DNA of 64,000 nt from Helicobacter brantae (GTDB taxonomy: Bacteria > Campylobacterota > Campylobacteria > Campylobacterales > Helicobacteraceae). This document shows positions 18,098 through 25,595 of the stretch, in pieces. Position 1 is the first letter of the stretch, and every line of letters begins with the position of its first letter. A program made the position numbers and the translations under genes. The notes beneath the pieces are model-generated. The model was given only the letters and a program-made list of their open reading frames with translations. It searched no databases and was not told the DNA's origin. The stretch spans positions 124,001 to 188,000 of the forward strand of contig NZ_NXLV01000002.1 of assembly GCF_003364205.1 (NCBI RefSeq). The letters are read 5' to 3'.

Positions 18098-19543
18098 ATG
18101 AATAATTATTCTCAAAAAATCAGGACGCTTCTTTGTGAGCTATCTATTGGACTTTATGAGAGAGAAGAGCATTTGAAACTTATTTTGCTTTCTATGTTTG
18201 CAGGCAAATCAATTTTTCTTTATGGACCTCCAGGGACAGCTAAGAGTTTGATTGCTAAGCGTGCTTCAATGGCTTTTAGTGTGAATGAAGATAAAAACAA
18301 GAAGTTTTTCTCATACCTAATGAATCGTTTTAGCACACCAGAAGAGATTTTTGGGCCAATTGATATTGCAAAACTCAAACAAAATCAACTCAAGCGTAAT
18401 ACAAGTGGGTATTTACCAACAGCATATTTTTGTTTTTTGGATGAAATATGGAAAAGCTCTCCTGCAATCTTAAATACTTTGCTTACTATCATCAATGAGC
18501 GAACATATCAAGATGGAAATGACAATATAAAAGTTCCACTCAAAGGTATTGTATGTGCAAGCAATGAGTTTCCTAAGGCAGATCAAGGGCTAGAAGCTTT
18601 GTATGATAGGATGCTTGTAAGACTTTGTGTCTATCCAATGCGGGAGAGAGAAAATTTTGAAAAGCTTTTGAGAAAAAAACAAGAAGAAAAACTTAAAATA
18701 TCAGATACTTTTAGTATCCAAGAATTAGAAGAGATTGCAACGCTAAGTCAGGAAGTAGATTTCTCCAAGGAAGCACTAGATACACTACACTTCATAAAAA
18801 TCAGACTTCAAGAAGGCAGGGGTGATGAGAATGAAAATAGTGGAGGCATTTATGTTTCAGATCGTCGTTGGGGGCAAATGGCTGAGCTAGTCAAAACTTC
18901 GGTTTTCTTGAGTGGAAGAGAGGAGATTATTCCTTCTGATTTATTATTGCTAAAACATTGTTTGTGGGGGAAACTTGAAGATAGGGAGAATATAGAAAAG
19001 ATCTTTGAAGAAGCACTACAAAATTTTGCTCCTGCAAAAGAGAATGAATATGTTCAAGTAAGAAAAGAATATCTAAATTTCAAAGCAGATTCAGATAAAA
19101 CTTTTTATAAAAGCGATGGAAGCTTTGACAGAAATGTTACTTTGGGGACAAAAAATCTTTATCTAAAACAATGCGATCAAATGGCAGATGATATTTCTAA
19201 GATTGTTGAAAAACTTAAGGATGAAAAACTGCTTCTATCATCCAAAAATCAAAATCTTTTTATTCCTCAAGAAGATTTTAATGTCGCATTTTTGGGAATT
19301 GATGAGCAGATATCAAAATACACACAGCTCCAACTCAAGATTCAAGAACTCAAATACAACATTGAAAATCAAAAAGATTTTCTAAAACAAAAAAAAGTTC
19401 AAGAAGCAAAAGGATTCAAAACAGCAATAGAAGAACCCAAATCAGAGGCCGACAAGATTCAAAATCAAATAGATGAAATATTGAATAAAAGAGGAATAGT
19501 ATACGGAGGCTTGTTGGGAAACATAGCTGACAAATTTCGATAA
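18098..19543 (+). CDS. ravA: MoxR-family AAA+ ATPase, RavA-like
   Basis: A 481-residue AAA+ ATPase. Walker A is GPPGTAKS (residues 43-50), Walker B is CFLDEIWKS (Asp115-Glu116) and the following PAILNTLLTIINERTY matches RavA closely. Sensor region LKGIVCASNE follows. The C-terminal third is a RavA-like helical/LARA-type region with long charged helices. RavA works with the VWA protein ViaA; in Escherichia coli the pair affects respiratory complexes and membrane stress. The partner gene starts 28 bases downstream. A palindrome and a TATAAT box precede it. The family is certain; its job here is not. Confidence 0.88.
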   Translation: MNNYSQKIRTLLCELSIGLYEREEHLKLILLSMFAGKSIFLYGPPGTAKSLIAKRASMAFSVNEDKNKKFFSYLMNRFSTPEEIFGPIDIAKLKQNQLKRNTSGYLPTAYFCFLDEIWKSSPAILNTLLTIINERTYQDGNDNIKVPLKGIVCASNEFPKADQGLEALYDRMLVRLCVYPMRERENFEKLLRKKQEEKLKISDTFSIQELEEIATLSQEVDFSKEALDTLHFIKIRLQEGRGDENENSGGIYVSDRRWGQMAELVKTSVFLSGREEIIPSDLLLLKHCLWGKLEDRENIEKIFEEALQNFAPAKENEYVQVRKEYLNFKADSDKTFYKSDGSFDRNVTLGTKNLYLKQCDQMADDISKIVEKLKDEKLLLSSKNQNLFIPQEDFNVAFLGIDEQISKYTQLQLKIQELKYNIENQKDFLKQKKVQEAKGFKTAIEEPKSEADKIQNQIDEILNKRGIVYGGLLGNIADKFR

Positions 19544-19570
19544 ATAAAATGATTTGGAGTAAAGTTAGCA

Positions 19571-21079
19571 ATGAATGTTTATATTGAAGGAGAAAATGAG
19601 CAGGTTCAGCAAAAGTATGATGAAGCACTTCGGGATTTTCAGAGACAATGTCAAGAGTTAGAGCATCCTTATCAGGAAGAAGAAGCAGAGCTTTATGGAC
19701 GCTCGTTGCGTCTTCAACTTCCCTCAGATAAAAAAATAACCCAAGAGGATATTGAGCTACTAGAAAAATATTATCCCAATCACCCTTCTTTGGCCTTTGC
19801 AAGAGAGAAGCTTCAAGCAGGAGAGAGTATAGAAAATCTTTCAGAACTTCGCAAATTTATTCATAACTCACATCAAGAGAGCTTATCTAAAAAAATCAGC
19901 GAATGGAGAGAGCAAGAGATTGCTAGATTGAAAAGAGAATTTGAAAAACGCATACAAGAATGGTTGGATCGAATTAGGCAGGCACGAGAGACAAAAAAGG
20001 CTTTGAGTGAAGCCCAAGAGTTGTTTGGAGATTTAGAACAAGATGCTCTTGAATCTTTGGATTTATCAAATCTAGGCGGTGGCAAAGAGCCTATCGATAA
20101 AGAAGGAAGGGTAAGAGGTGCAGGCAAAGAAAGAATGGACACAATCATTCGCCTCTTTAAGGAAATAAAAGATTCTTCATCGTTGCAAAAAATTTGTGAT
20201 TTGCTTGGAGAGTTAGAGAAAAAAGAGCAAGAAGAACGCACAAAAAAAATTATGGAGCAAAGAACCTATACTTTTAATGAAGAGATTCTAAGCAAAGAAT
20301 ATAAAGAAGAGATTGTTGGAGTGAGTTTGGGTAGAGATATAGAAAATCTATTGCCTCAAGAGTTGGGTATGCTAGATGACAATGAGCTTGAAATCTTGTT
20401 TTATCTAAAATTTATTCAAAATCGCTTGTTTTGTTTTGAAAAGGAGGGGTATTCTTCATTTTTGAGAGAAGAGCAGATTGAAGAAGAGGTGGAACAACAA
20501 GACGAAGATGAATCGCAAGATAAGGGAGCGATGATTATCTGTGTGGATACAAGTGGCTCAATGATGGGAGATCCAGAACTGATTGCAAAAGCCGCAACAT
20601 TGTTTTTGGCAGCAAAAGCAAAGAAGCAAAAACGCCCCTGTTTTTTGATCAATTTCAGCACTGAGATTGAGTGTATGGAACTTAGCAAAAAGGGAGGAAT
20701 CGTGGAACTTGAGGAGTTTTTATCTAAAAGTTTTAATGGTGGAACAACTATAGCTCCTGCACTAAAAAGAGGGATAGAAAAAATGAAAGAACCACAATTT
20801 GAAAAATCAGACTTGCTAGTTATTTCTGATGGTGGGTTTGGGCTAATATCTGATGGGTTGAGAAAAGAAGTGTTAGAACAACAAGAATTAGATAATCGCT
20901 TCTATCTTTTGGATGTATCTACTTTTGCTAGTGCAAATGATCTTTTTGACAAACATTGGAGATATGATCCAGCAACTCAAGAGATTGATACGCTTTATGA
21001 TAGAAAAAATGCAAAATCTACACAATATTCATCTGATAATGACACAACCTGTCGCACTGATCCTCTAAACTTCCCTTGA
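19571..21079 (+). CDS. viaA: VWA-domain protein, ViaA-like
   Basis: A 502-residue partner of RavA. A long charged helical N-terminal region (residues 1-310) precedes a von Willebrand A domain with the metal-ion site DTSGSMM (326-332), the second metal loop FNGGTTIAPAL and the third ISDGGFG. ViaA proteins bind the AAA+ partner through the VWA side. The last twelve codons are odd: residues 491-496 (DTTCRT) are encoded by palindrome copy B (21041-21053), so either the gene end has been remodelled by insertion of the element or the operator of the next unit overlaps this coding end. GTAAAGTTAGCAATG precedes the start; GGAG lies about a dozen bases upstream. Confidence 0.85.
   Translation: MNVYIEGENEQVQQKYDEALRDFQRQCQELEHPYQEEEAELYGRSLRLQLPSDKKITQEDIELLEKYYPNHPSLAFAREKLQAGESIENLSELRKFIHNSHQESLSKKISEWREQEIARLKREFEKRIQEWLDRIRQARETKKALSEAQELFGDLEQDALESLDLSNLGGGKEPIDKEGRVRGAGKERMDTIIRLFKEIKDSSSLQKICDLLGELEKKEQEERTKKIMEQRTYTFNEEILSKEYKEEIVGVSLGRDIENLLPQELGMLDDNELEILFYLKFIQNRLFCFEKEGYSSFLREEQIEEEVEQQDEDESQDKGAMIICVDTSGSMMGDPELIAKAATLFLAAKAKKQKRPCFLINFSTEIECMELSKKGGIVELEEFLSKSFNGGTTIAPALKRGIEKMKEPQFEKSDLLVISDGGFGLISDGLRKEVLEQQELDNRFYLLDVSTFASANDLFDKHWRYDPATQEIDTLYDRKNAKSTQYSSDNDTTCRTDPLNFP
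21039..21055 (+). promoter_or_regulatory. island palindrome copy B
   Basis: Core GACACAACCTGTC at 21041-21053 followed by GC. It lies inside the 3' end of viaA and its core begins 61 bases before the ATG of the small gene at 21102, the same spacing as in most other copies. It therefore probably controls the small-protein operon 21102-22443. Confidence 0.75.
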
Positions 21080-21101
21080 AATTCAAAACAAGGAGTAAAA
21101 A

Positions 21102-21281
21102 ATGAATTTTTCAGATTTGATTATTGGTGCTATGATTGGCTATGCAGGATATAAGCTAGGTGAGAAAGTGCAAAAGATTCGCCAAGAGAGGGGTGATGAG
21201 GAGTATGGGCTTGGAGATTTTGTGAGTGAGGTGTTTGAGGATTTGAGTGGAGAGGGAAGGAAGCTTAGAGAGAATGATTGA
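21102..21281 (+). CDS. small glycine-rich membrane protein
   Basis: A 59-residue protein, preceded by AAGGAGTAAAAA. Residues 5-20 form a short Gly-rich hydrophobic helix (GAMIGYAGYKLGE), followed by a charged tail with a GDEEYGLGDF motif. It is clearly related to the product of 21509-21709, which shares GYxLGExVQxxRxExGxxYG. The next gene starts inside its last codons (ATG 21274). Function unknown; a small membrane anchor or partner protein is a guess. It is the first gene after palindrome copy B. Confidence 0.65.
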   Translation: MNFSDLIIGAMIGYAGYKLGEKVQKIRQERGDEEYGLGDFVSEVFEDLSGEGRKLREND

Positions 21282-21501
21282 GTGCATTTTGCCAAAGATT
21301 TATCTCTTTGAGTGCCAAAGATGTGGAGTGCATATCTACTCAGATAGGAGCTATACGCAGGGGTGTGGGTGCTTCTTTTGTGGGGAGAGGTTGATACCGA
21401 TTTTGGAGCTTTCTCAAATCCCCCAAGAGCTCAAAGAGAAAAATTGGAGAGAGGTAAGTTGGATCACAAGAGTGTGGTTATTTTTGAAAAGGTTAATGTA
21501 A
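21274..21501 (+). CDS. small zinc-ribbon protein
   Basis: A 75-residue protein with two Cys pairs, ECQRCG (near residue 14-18) and GCGCFFCGE (near 30-38), typical of a treble-clef or zinc ribbon. ATG 21274 overlaps the stop of the upstream small gene, which favours it over a GTG at 21247. The C-terminus is basic and aromatic and could touch the membrane. Zinc binding is inferred from spacing; the target is unknown. It is one of several zinc-ribbon proteins in this island. Confidence 0.65.
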   Translation: MIECILPKIYLFECQRCGVHIYSDRSYTQGCGCFFCGERLIPILELSQIPQELKEKNWREVSWITRVWLFLKRLM

Positions 21502-21508
21502 GGAGAAG

Positions 21509-21709
21509 ATGATGGATAAGATTTTGATGACACTAGGTGGCGTGGCATTGGGCGTGGCAGGATATGCACTTGGAGAGATAGTGCAAGAGAGAAGGGCTGA
21601 GAAGGGGGAGGATTATGGGATTTTGGATTTGTTTGAAGAATGGACAGATGAGCTATGTGGAGAGGGGGAGAGAGCTGTGGAGAGGGTGGAAGAGCAATGG
21701 AGAAGCTAG
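21509..21709 (+). CDS. small glycine-rich membrane protein, paralogue
   Basis: A 66-residue paralogue of the protein at 21102-21281. A Gly-zipper-like hydrophobic helix (LGGVALGVAGYALGE) is followed by an acidic tail ending in VEEQWRS. Two ATG codons in tandem follow AAGGAGAAG. The next gene begins within its last codons (21697). Duplication of this small protein on either side of a zinc-ribbon gene suggests that the set works together, but no function can be named. Confidence 0.65.
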   Translation: MMDKILMTLGGVALGVAGYALGEIVQERRAEKGEDYGILDLFEEWTDELCGEGERAVERVEEQWRS

Positions 21710-22443
21710 GACTTGATGGTGAGGTAATTGATCAATGTGTAAATCTTATTCCTTTTGAAAAAGAAGGAGAAGAGCAAGTTTGCAAAGAAATTTGCAGTGA
21801 GAAACTTATCCAGGGTGGAGAGCATAAGATACCTAGTGATATGGAGTGCATTCATATTGGGGTTTTTAGAAGGATTTTAGAGGGTGTTGCCACACGAGTA
21901 AAACCCAAGATTAAAACAATGAGGGATATGCTTGAGTTGAGTGATGATGTAATAGAACGCTATCAAAATGATGATATAATGGGATTTTATCGCACGGAGT
22001 ATGAGGACATAGATGGGTTTTATGATCTGAGAGGTGAGAGAGAAGGGGAAAGCTATTATCAATGTCATAAGTTTTTTGTCTCTACAATTGTTGCTCAAGC
22101 CTGTATGGTGGCTCATATTGCTCATATTTATGGATACAAAATGAGAGAGGAGAACCTTGCTAGAGTGCTTTTGGTGATAAGAAACTTGATTGTCAAAGAG
22201 TGTGAGAGGCAGAGGGTATCATATCTTGCAAAGGAAAAAATGCATCAAATTAGCGGAAAGATACTGAGAGAAATCTTTGCCAATCACCATCCTGAAATTG
22301 AGGAATTTGATGTTTTGCATCCTGATTTTATGTGTGGAAACTACATGTTTGATTGCTCTCTTCAAGAGGAGGTTTCAAGAGGAATCCGTCGCGAGATTAC
22401 CATGGCTAGGAGATTGAGTTCTGAGAGAGTGTTTAGATTTTAG
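21697..22443 (+). CDS. hypothetical protein, 248 residues
   Basis: I do not recognise this family. The start ATG 21697 has GGTGGAAG upstream and overlaps the preceding small gene by 13 bases; an earlier GTG or ATG-like extension at 21655 is Gly-rich and unlikely. It is soluble, with several Cys near the N-terminus (DQC, EQVCKEIC) and a helical C-terminal half containing VLLVIRNLIVKECERQR and a basic final stretch. It is the last gene of the operon behind palindrome copy B. Confidence 0.6.
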   Translation: MEKLGLDGEVIDQCVNLIPFEKEGEEQVCKEICSEKLIQGGEHKIPSDMECIHIGVFRRILEGVATRVKPKIKTMRDMLELSDDVIERYQNDDIMGFYRTEYEDIDGFYDLRGEREGESYYQCHKFFVSTIVAQACMVAHIAHIYGYKMREENLARVLLVIRNLIVKECERQRVSYLAKEKMHQISGKILREIFANHHPEIEEFDVLHPDFMCGNYMFDCSLQEEVSRGIRREITMARRLSSERVFRF

Positions 22444-22495
22444 ACTTTGGTATCAGTGATGAGAGCAAAAACATACATTTTTCGTTTTAGCTTCC

Positions 22496-22524
22496 TTGAA
22501 AGATTGCATAAAAATGACTATACT
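22496..22524 (+). promoter_or_regulatory. sigma-70 promoter of the WYL regulator
   Basis: TTGAAA (22496-22501) and TATACT (22519-22524) are separated by 17 bases, a near-ideal sigma-70 promoter, 30 bases before the start codon. No island palindrome lies here, so the regulator may be expressed constitutively. Confidence 0.65.
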
Positions 22525-22554
22525 CATTTATTGATTTTTAATGAGGATTTTTAG

Positions 22555-23427
22555 ATGAGTAAAGAACACGACAAACTTGCCACACGCCTTGCCCATACCA
22601 TCGCCAAGCTCAATGGTGGGGAACTTTTGAGTATCGCTGAACTTGCCAAAGAGTTTGGGGTGGATTCACGCACGATACAGAGGGATATCCAAAGACTTTC
22701 ATTCCTTCCCATAGAGAAGAAGGAAGGCAAACTTTTTTTGGCCTCTTATGCTCTAGGGAGTGTGAGCTTTGAGAATCTGAGGGATTTTTTGAGAATGTGT
22801 GGGATTGAAGAGCTTTTCCCTAGTCTTGAAAATAAGGCATTGCAAGATTTGTTTAACCCCAATCTCAACACTTCTCTTCTCATTAACCCTGCAAGTTTTG
22901 AAAAGATTCAGAGTAAGATTTTTGAAGAGCTTCAAGTGGCGATTTTGGAGCACAAGCTGATAAAGTTTCACTACAATCAAAAAGAAAGAAAAATCAAACC
23001 CTACAAACTCAAGCACTATCTAGGACGATGGTATTTGCTCGGAGTTGAAAATGAGAGTATTAAGACCTTTGCATTAGAGAAGATTAAAAATCTCATAATT
23101 TGTTCCCAAGAAGACTTCACTCCTGATGAAGAGCTAGTCAAAGAGATTGAAAAAAATGAATTTAACTTCCTCTCCAAAGATAGAAATGAGATTGTGCTCT
23201 ATATCGACAGCTATGCAATGCCTTACTTTGAGAAACGCAAGATACTGCCCAATCAAAAGATTCTGAGCAGAGATGAGAATGGAATGGAAGTAAGTACGCA
23301 ATCAAGCTATGATGAAGAGATTTTGCGAATCATTCAGCAGTGGATGCCTCATATTCTTATCCTCTCCCCTGAGAGCCTAAAAGAAAGACTCAAAGAGAGG
23401 GTGAGGGGGTATTTGGAGGTTTTGTAG
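22555..23427 (+). CDS. WYL-domain transcriptional regulator (YafY type)
   Basis: A 290-residue regulator. The N-terminal winged helix-turn-helix reads ELLSIAELAKEFGVDSRTIQRDIQRL (about residues 24-50). The WYL domain follows, with the IKFHYNQ strand, KLKHYLGRWYLLG and a C-terminal extension domain. WYL regulators (BrxR, CapW, DriD, PafBC) often control defence or DNA-damage genes and may sense nucleic acids. It is the only sequence-specific DNA-binding regulator recognised in the island and thus the best candidate to bind the nine palindromes; this is inference. The last 51 codons are repeated almost exactly in the chimeric gene at 25145-25534. Confidence 0.85.
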   Translation: MSKEHDKLATRLAHTIAKLNGGELLSIAELAKEFGVDSRTIQRDIQRLSFLPIEKKEGKLFLASYALGSVSFENLRDFLRMCGIEELFPSLENKALQDLFNPNLNTSLLINPASFEKIQSKIFEELQVAILEHKLIKFHYNQKERKIKPYKLKHYLGRWYLLGVENESIKTFALEKIKNLIICSQEDFTPDEELVKEIEKNEFNFLSKDRNEIVLYIDSYAMPYFEKRKILPNQKILSRDENGMEVSTQSSYDEEILRIIQQWMPHILILSPESLKERLKERVRGYLEVL

Positions 23428-23706
23428 TCAAAATTTGTGTGGCTCAACAATGCCTTGTGTGTGAGTAGAGGAGGGCTGATTTTCTGGCAATCTTGCTAAC
23501 CACTCTTTCATTCTCTCCTCTAGTTCTTCTTTATTGATTTGCGTTTCTTCACTTTTTGGATAGGGTGAAGGGGCATAAAAACTAATCTTGCATTTTGTGC
23601 ATTTGCAAAAAATCTCATCTCTAAGTTCATCAAAATCATCAATGACTATTTCCCCTTTTCTTTGGCATTTTGGACATTGCACTTCTAATGTATATGGGAT
23701 AAACAT
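23428..23706 (-). CDS. small zinc-ribbon protein
   Basis: A 92-residue protein with CPKC near the N-terminus and CKCTKC about 25 residues later, a zinc-ribbon spacing, then a PSP-containing linker and an acidic helical tail. The start MF[IP] and the CPKC...KCK...PSP pattern resemble the product of 38659-38847, so the two are probably related. Palindrome copy C lies on its own strand with the core beginning 60 bases before its ATG, and AAAGGAGAG is the ribosome site. It ends directly against the stop of the WYL gene (tail to tail). Confidence 0.65.
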   Translation of the reverse strand: MFIPYTLEVQCPKCQRKGEIVIDDFDELRDEIFCKCTKCKISFYAPSPYPKSEETQINKEELEERMKEWLARLPENQPSSTHTQGIVEPHKF

Positions 23707-23751
23707 TTTCTCTCCTTTACAATCATTGGCTTAGCATTTTCTCATAATCTT

Positions 23752-23768
23752 GCGACAGGTTGTGTCGT
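23752..23768 (-). promoter_or_regulatory. island palindrome copy C
   Basis: On the minus strand ACGACACAACCTGTCGC; core at 23754-23766. The core begins 60 bases before the zinc-ribbon gene at 23706, which also lies on the minus strand. Orientation following the gene is strong support for a directional promoter/operator role. Confidence 0.8.
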
Positions 23769-23812
23769 AAATAAAAATTTTTCAAAAATTTTCACAAAAT
23801 CGATTCTAACCC

Positions 23813-23843
23813 TTGACAAACACTTGGGGGGGGGGGGTATAAT
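23813..23843 (+). promoter_or_regulatory. promoter with poly-G spacer before GTPase gene
   Basis: TTGACA (23813-23818) and TATAAT (23838-23843) are both perfect and are separated by 19 bases, of which 12 form an uninterrupted G tract (23826-23837). Loss of one or two G would give the optimal 17-18 base spacer. Such a tract is expected to slip in replication, switching the strength of this promoter. Confidence 0.8.
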
Positions 23844-23877
23844 ATTTTACTTAAAAGCAAAAAATATTTTTGATACT

Positions 23878-23894
23878 GCGACACAACCTGTCAT
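23878..23894 (+). promoter_or_regulatory. island palindrome copy D
   Basis: GCGACACAACCTGTCAT; core 23880-23892. It begins 62 bases before the GTPase start and lies about 35 bases downstream of the poly-G promoter's TATAAT, so it would sit in the early transcribed region of that promoter as well as act as its own site. Confidence 0.78.
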
Positions 23895-23941
23895 AGTGCA
23901 ATGAAATACTTTTGCTTCAAATTTATTTTTAAGGAGTAGTT

Positions 23942-25072
23942 ATGTCTGCAGAAAAAGATTTTTCAGCTGATGTGAGTGCAATTTTAGGGAAAGCATTTGC
24001 AGAATTTCAAAAGCATATGGAGGAAGACAAAGAGAGCAATCGTCTCAATGTTTTAGTGCTCGGCAAAAGTGGCGTAGGAAAAAGCTCATTGATCAATGCG
24101 GTTTTTGGAAAAGATATGGCAGAAACTGGGCAAGGAAAGCCTGTAACTAGGGGTTTTGAGAAATTTGGAGATGACAATGGCTTGAATATCTTTGATACAA
24201 GAGGAATAGAATCTGAAAATTTTGAAGAGACTATTTCAGATATTGAAAAATTCTTGCAGGAAAATGTTGCCAAGGGGAGTGCAGAGGACCAGATTCATAT
24301 TGCTTGGCTTTGTATCAATGAATCATTGAGAAGAGTTGAGGGCGAAGAGAGGGTTTTGGAAATACTAAAAAAAGAAAAGATACCAACAATTGTGGTGATA
24401 ACAAAAGCACAGCAAGACAAAGATGAAAAAGGTGAGAGTTTTAGAGAGAAGGTTATAGAAATTTTAAAAATCAATCATGAGGATTGTATCCGCACTCGTG
24501 CAGTGGAGGTTTCAGATGATGAAGGAGAAATCAAGAAAATTATGGGAATTGATACTCTTGTAAATAGAAGTTATCTTCTTCTTCCTGAGGGGAAAAAGAG
24601 TGCATTTGCTAAAAAGCAACACTATAACAAGACTATGAGAAGGGAGGCATTAAAAGAAGATGCTTTTTCAAAAGTAAAATATTATACAGCGGCAGCTTCT
24701 ACCGTAGCAGCAACCCCAATTCCTTTCTCTGATTTTGCAATTTTGCTTCCCACACAGGTTGCTATGATTTTGCATATCAGCAAGGTGTATGAAATGGAAA
24801 TCAATCAAGAAAATGCTACAAAACTCATTACTGCCCTAACTGCTGTAGCTGGAGCTGGATACGCAGTAAAAATGGGTGTAGGTGCAGTTCTAAAATTTAT
24901 ACCAGGATTAGGAAGTGTTGCTGGAGGGCTTATCAATGCCACTGTTGCAGGAACTACAACCAAGCTAATGGGTGATGCGTATATTGAATTTTTGGATAAT
25001 AAGTTTATGGACAATGTTTTGACACCAGATTTTGTCTTAAAAAATCTTCCAATTTTTATAGAACAAAAATAG
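23942..25072 (+). CDS. Era-like GTPase with C-terminal membrane (DUF697-like) domain
   Basis: A 376-residue protein. The GTPase domain has G1 GKSGVGKSS (residues 41-49), a switch region with PVTRGF, G3 DTRG and a divergent G4 TKAQ in place of NKxD. The C-terminal part (from about residue 235) has hydrophobic Ala/Gly-rich stretches: VAATPIPFSDFAILLPTQVAMI, AVAGAGYAVKMGVGAVL and PGLGSVAGGLINATVAG. This resembles DUF697/YcjF-type domains that follow such GTPases. It probably acts at the membrane. It is the gene behind the poly-G promoter and palindrome D, so its expression is likely switchable. Its pathway is unknown. Confidence 0.8.
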   Translation: MSAEKDFSADVSAILGKAFAEFQKHMEEDKESNRLNVLVLGKSGVGKSSLINAVFGKDMAETGQGKPVTRGFEKFGDDNGLNIFDTRGIESENFEETISDIEKFLQENVAKGSAEDQIHIAWLCINESLRRVEGEERVLEILKKEKIPTIVVITKAQQDKDEKGESFREKVIEILKINHEDCIRTRAVEVSDDEGEIKKIMGIDTLVNRSYLLLPEGKKSAFAKKQHYNKTMRREALKEDAFSKVKYYTAAASTVAATPIPFSDFAILLPTQVAMILHISKVYEMEINQENATKLITALTAVAGAGYAVKMGVGAVLKFIPGLGSVAGGLINATVAGTTTKLMGDAYIEFLDNKFMDNVLTPDFVLKNLPIFIEQK

Positions 25073-25085
25073 AAGTTTTAAAAAA

Positions 25086-25098
25086 GACATAACCTGTC
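25086..25098 (+). promoter_or_regulatory. island palindrome copy E (variant)
   Basis: GACATAACCTGTC, one base different from the consensus core in the central CAACC, with AT following. It begins 59 bases before the chimeric gene, and a TTAAAC -10-like sequence starts 24 bases after it. Confidence 0.65.
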
Positions 25099-25100
25099 AT

Positions 25101-25139
25101 TCTCCTAGATTAAACTTCTGTTTGTAAAAAACTAGGAGA
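25101..25139 (+). other. hairpin that would sequester a ribosome site
   Basis: TCTCCTAG (25101-25108) and CTAGGAGA (25132-25139) are perfectly complementary over eight bases. The 3' arm contains the ribosome site of the chimeric gene, so the structure would hide it. A similar arrangement precedes the gene at 38659 after palindrome H. If transcription starts just after the -10 sequence at 25110 the 5' arm would be absent, so the hairpin forms only on longer transcripts. Confidence 0.4.
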
Positions 25140-25144
25140 AGGAT

Positions 25145-25534
25145 ATGAATCAAAACAAACAATACAAGCTTCAAAAAATGAAACTCTTCACAACCTCTCT
25201 GCTCTTTGTGGCAGGTGGGTTTCTGTATCTTTCTTTTGTGCTAGATTGCCATTGGCTTAGGGCTGTGAGTGAAGCGGCACTTATAGGAGGGATTGCAGAT
25301 TGGTTTGCAGTGGAGGCACTTTTTAGACACCCTCTAGGACTTCCTATCCCTCACACTGCTATTATCCCCAAGAGCAAAGATGAGAATGGAATGGAAGTAA
25401 GCACACAATCAAGCTACAATGAAGAGATTTTGCGAATCATTCAGCAGTGGATGCCCCATATTCTTATCCTCTCTCCTGAGAGCCTAAAAGAAAGACTTAA
25501 AGAGAGGGTGAAAGGATATTTGGAGACGATTTAA
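25145..25534 (+). pseudogene. DUF445-WYL chimeric gene
   Basis: A 129-residue open frame made from two neighbours. Residues 1-78 match the first 78 residues of the DUF445 protein at 37402 with few changes (signal-like hydrophobic start, then GGIADWFAV). Residues 79-129 match the last 51 residues of the WYL regulator at 22555 almost exactly. The joint lies at about 25378-25385, at AGATGAGA, which is present in both parents; a 14-base stretch around it differs by one base. It has a good ribosome site and palindrome E, so it may be expressed, but neither parent domain is complete. Most likely a recombination remnant. Confidence 0.85.
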
Positions 25535-25595
25535 AAAGAAGCCAAAACAAACAAGGCTATTGGGGTTGAAAAAATTAAAGCAACAAGGTTTATCT

